The position numbers and the translations under genes are program-made. A stretch of DNA of 7,627 nucleotides, taken from the NCBI GenBank assembly GCA_012513545.1, contig JAAZCB010000615.1, forward strand, positions 1-7,627, read 5' to 3'. Positions within the stretch are counted from its first letter, which is position 1. Each line of letters opens with the position of its first letter. The notes under the pieces are model-generated. The model ran no database searches. It saw only the letters and a list, made by a program, of their open reading frames with translations, and had not been told where the DNA came from. Of the stretch, positions 6,927 through 7,627 are shown one piece after another. The stretch is from Clostridiaceae bacterium (lineage in GTDB: Bacteria; Bacillota_A; Clostridia; Acetivibrionales; Acetivibrionaceae).

Positions 6927-7627
6927 TCAAAGATTTATTCCTGCAGTTTTGAATAAATCCATATGCTTTTCTAAAATTCTGTTTTTCAAAAAATTGTCCG
7001 GCAACCATCCGGAGATCTTGGTTTCAATACAAAATCTTATTCCATTAGCAAGATCTTTGGCATCTTTATAATCAGCAATATAACCATTTTCTTTGTGCCG
7101 TATCATATCAGGTATCCCGCCTATATTAAAACCCACAACCGGAGTTGAGCAACTTAAACTTTCCAGGATTGTAGTGGGCAAATTGTCTGCAAGAGATGGT
7201 GTAACAAAGACATCCGCAGCATTATAGACAAGTGCTGAAGAATACTCGTCCCTTAAATATCCAAGAAACCTGGTATTATAGGGAATATCAGAAGCGATCG
7301 CACTGTTGAACCCACTCCCAAATACCAACAGTGTTATATCATTACAGTTGAAATTATATTTCAGTACCTTGAGTGCTTCTTTCATATATGCCCAACCTTT
7401 ATAAGGACTGTTTAACGACATTGCGCCAAATGCTATTACAGGTCCTTTATCGCTAATATTAAACATTTTCCTTGCGAAAGTCTTGTCAACAGGCTTGAAA
7501 ATATCTTCATTAATGATATTTGGAATATTAAATACCGACTTCTGTCTGGCCAATGAAGAATCTTTAGCACATTTCGTCATCCAAAGGCTTGGAGCAACAA
7601 AGTATATATTATCAAATTGACTATAAA
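6927..7627 (-). CDS. GT4 family glycosyltransferase, C-terminal part, paralogue of its downstream neighbour (5' end outside window)
   Basis: The frame is open from the right edge (first full codon at 7625) to a TGA at 6927, giving 232 visible residues. An ATG at 7580 is not the start: the 15 codons before it encode YSQFDNIYFVAPSLW, which aligns with YTEFENLYFVSPSKW in the next gene, so the real start lies beyond the window. Visible parts are the end of the acceptor domain and the whole donor domain: VIAFGAMSLNSPYKGW, then YNAADVFVTPS, ADNLPTTILE and GGIPDM. Counting by eye over well-aligned stretches, roughly 60% of residues are identical to the downstream enzyme. One departure is a serine where the conserved glycine of the C-G-T-P-V turn should be. 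The missing N-terminal half presumably carries the same cysteine cluster, but this cannot be seen. It is the first visible gene of the operon. Confidence 0.92.
   Translation of the reverse strand, partial: YSQFDNIYFVAPSLWMTKCAKDSSLARQKSVFNIPNIINEDIFKPVDKTFARKMFNISDKGPVIAFGAMSLNSPYKGWAYMKEALKVLKYNFNCNDITLLVFGSGFNSAIASDIPYNTRFLGYLRDEYSSALVYNAADVFVTPSLADNLPTTILESLSCSTPVVGFNIGGIPDMIRHKENGYIADYKDAKDLANGIRFCIETKISGWLPDNFLKNRILEKHMDLFKTAGINL

Noticed and set aside
6927..7580. Taking the ATG at 7580 as a true start, giving a 217-residue single-domain glycosyltransferase
   Set aside because: The frame stays open to the right edge, and the preceding codons encode sequence homologous to the neighbouring paralogue, so the gene is cut by the window and is not a short protein.
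1..7627. Search for CRISPR repeats, insertion-sequence ends, transposase or toxin-antitoxin genes, tRNA or rRNA
   Set aside because: None was seen; nearly all of the window is accounted for by polysaccharide biosynthesis genes.

Overview
The window is a stretch of a surface-polysaccharide (O-antigen, capsule or exopolysaccharide) biosynthesis cluster. All seven recognisable genes lie on the minus strand, so transcription runs from the right edge to the left edge, and both end genes are cut by the window. The DNA is AT-rich, none of the six visible start codons has a convincing Shine-Dalgarno sequence, and one gap carries a near-consensus TTTG-N19-TAnnTTTG type promoter. Together with the style of the proteins this points to a member of the Bacteroidota. 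That assignment is an inference; there is no rRNA or phylogenetic marker to confirm it.

In order of transcription: (1) a 5'-truncated GT4 glycosyltransferase at the right edge; (2) a complete, clearly paralogous GT4 glycosyltransferase with a four-cysteine cluster; (3) a polytopic membrane protein of the O-antigen polymerase/ligase type (Wzy-like); (4) a GT4-like glycosyltransferase with an atypical donor site; (5) a GT2 (GT-A fold) glycosyltransferase; (6) another GT4 enzyme with its own cysteine cluster; (7) the N-terminal third of a further GT4 enzyme of the TRGIP..GGVE type at the left edge. Genes 1 to 5 are separated by only 18 to 56 bp and look like one operon. Gaps of 248 bp (before gene 6) and 145 bp (before gene 7) are longer and may contain regulatory structure.

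How the genes probably work together: the cytoplasmic glycosyltransferases add sugars one after another to a lipid-linked oligosaccharide, and the membrane polymerase joins the flipped repeat units in the periplasm (Wzx/Wzy-type pathway). The initiating sugar-phosphate transferase, the flippase and any chain-length regulator are not in the window. Sugar specificity cannot be read from these sequences.

I found no mobile element, CRISPR array, RNA gene or clearly novel system. The points most worth a second look are the tandem pair of diverged paralogues, the cysteine clusters shared by otherwise distant GT4 enzymes, the atypical donor site of gene 4, and the hairpin plus mini-ORF in the 248-bp gap.
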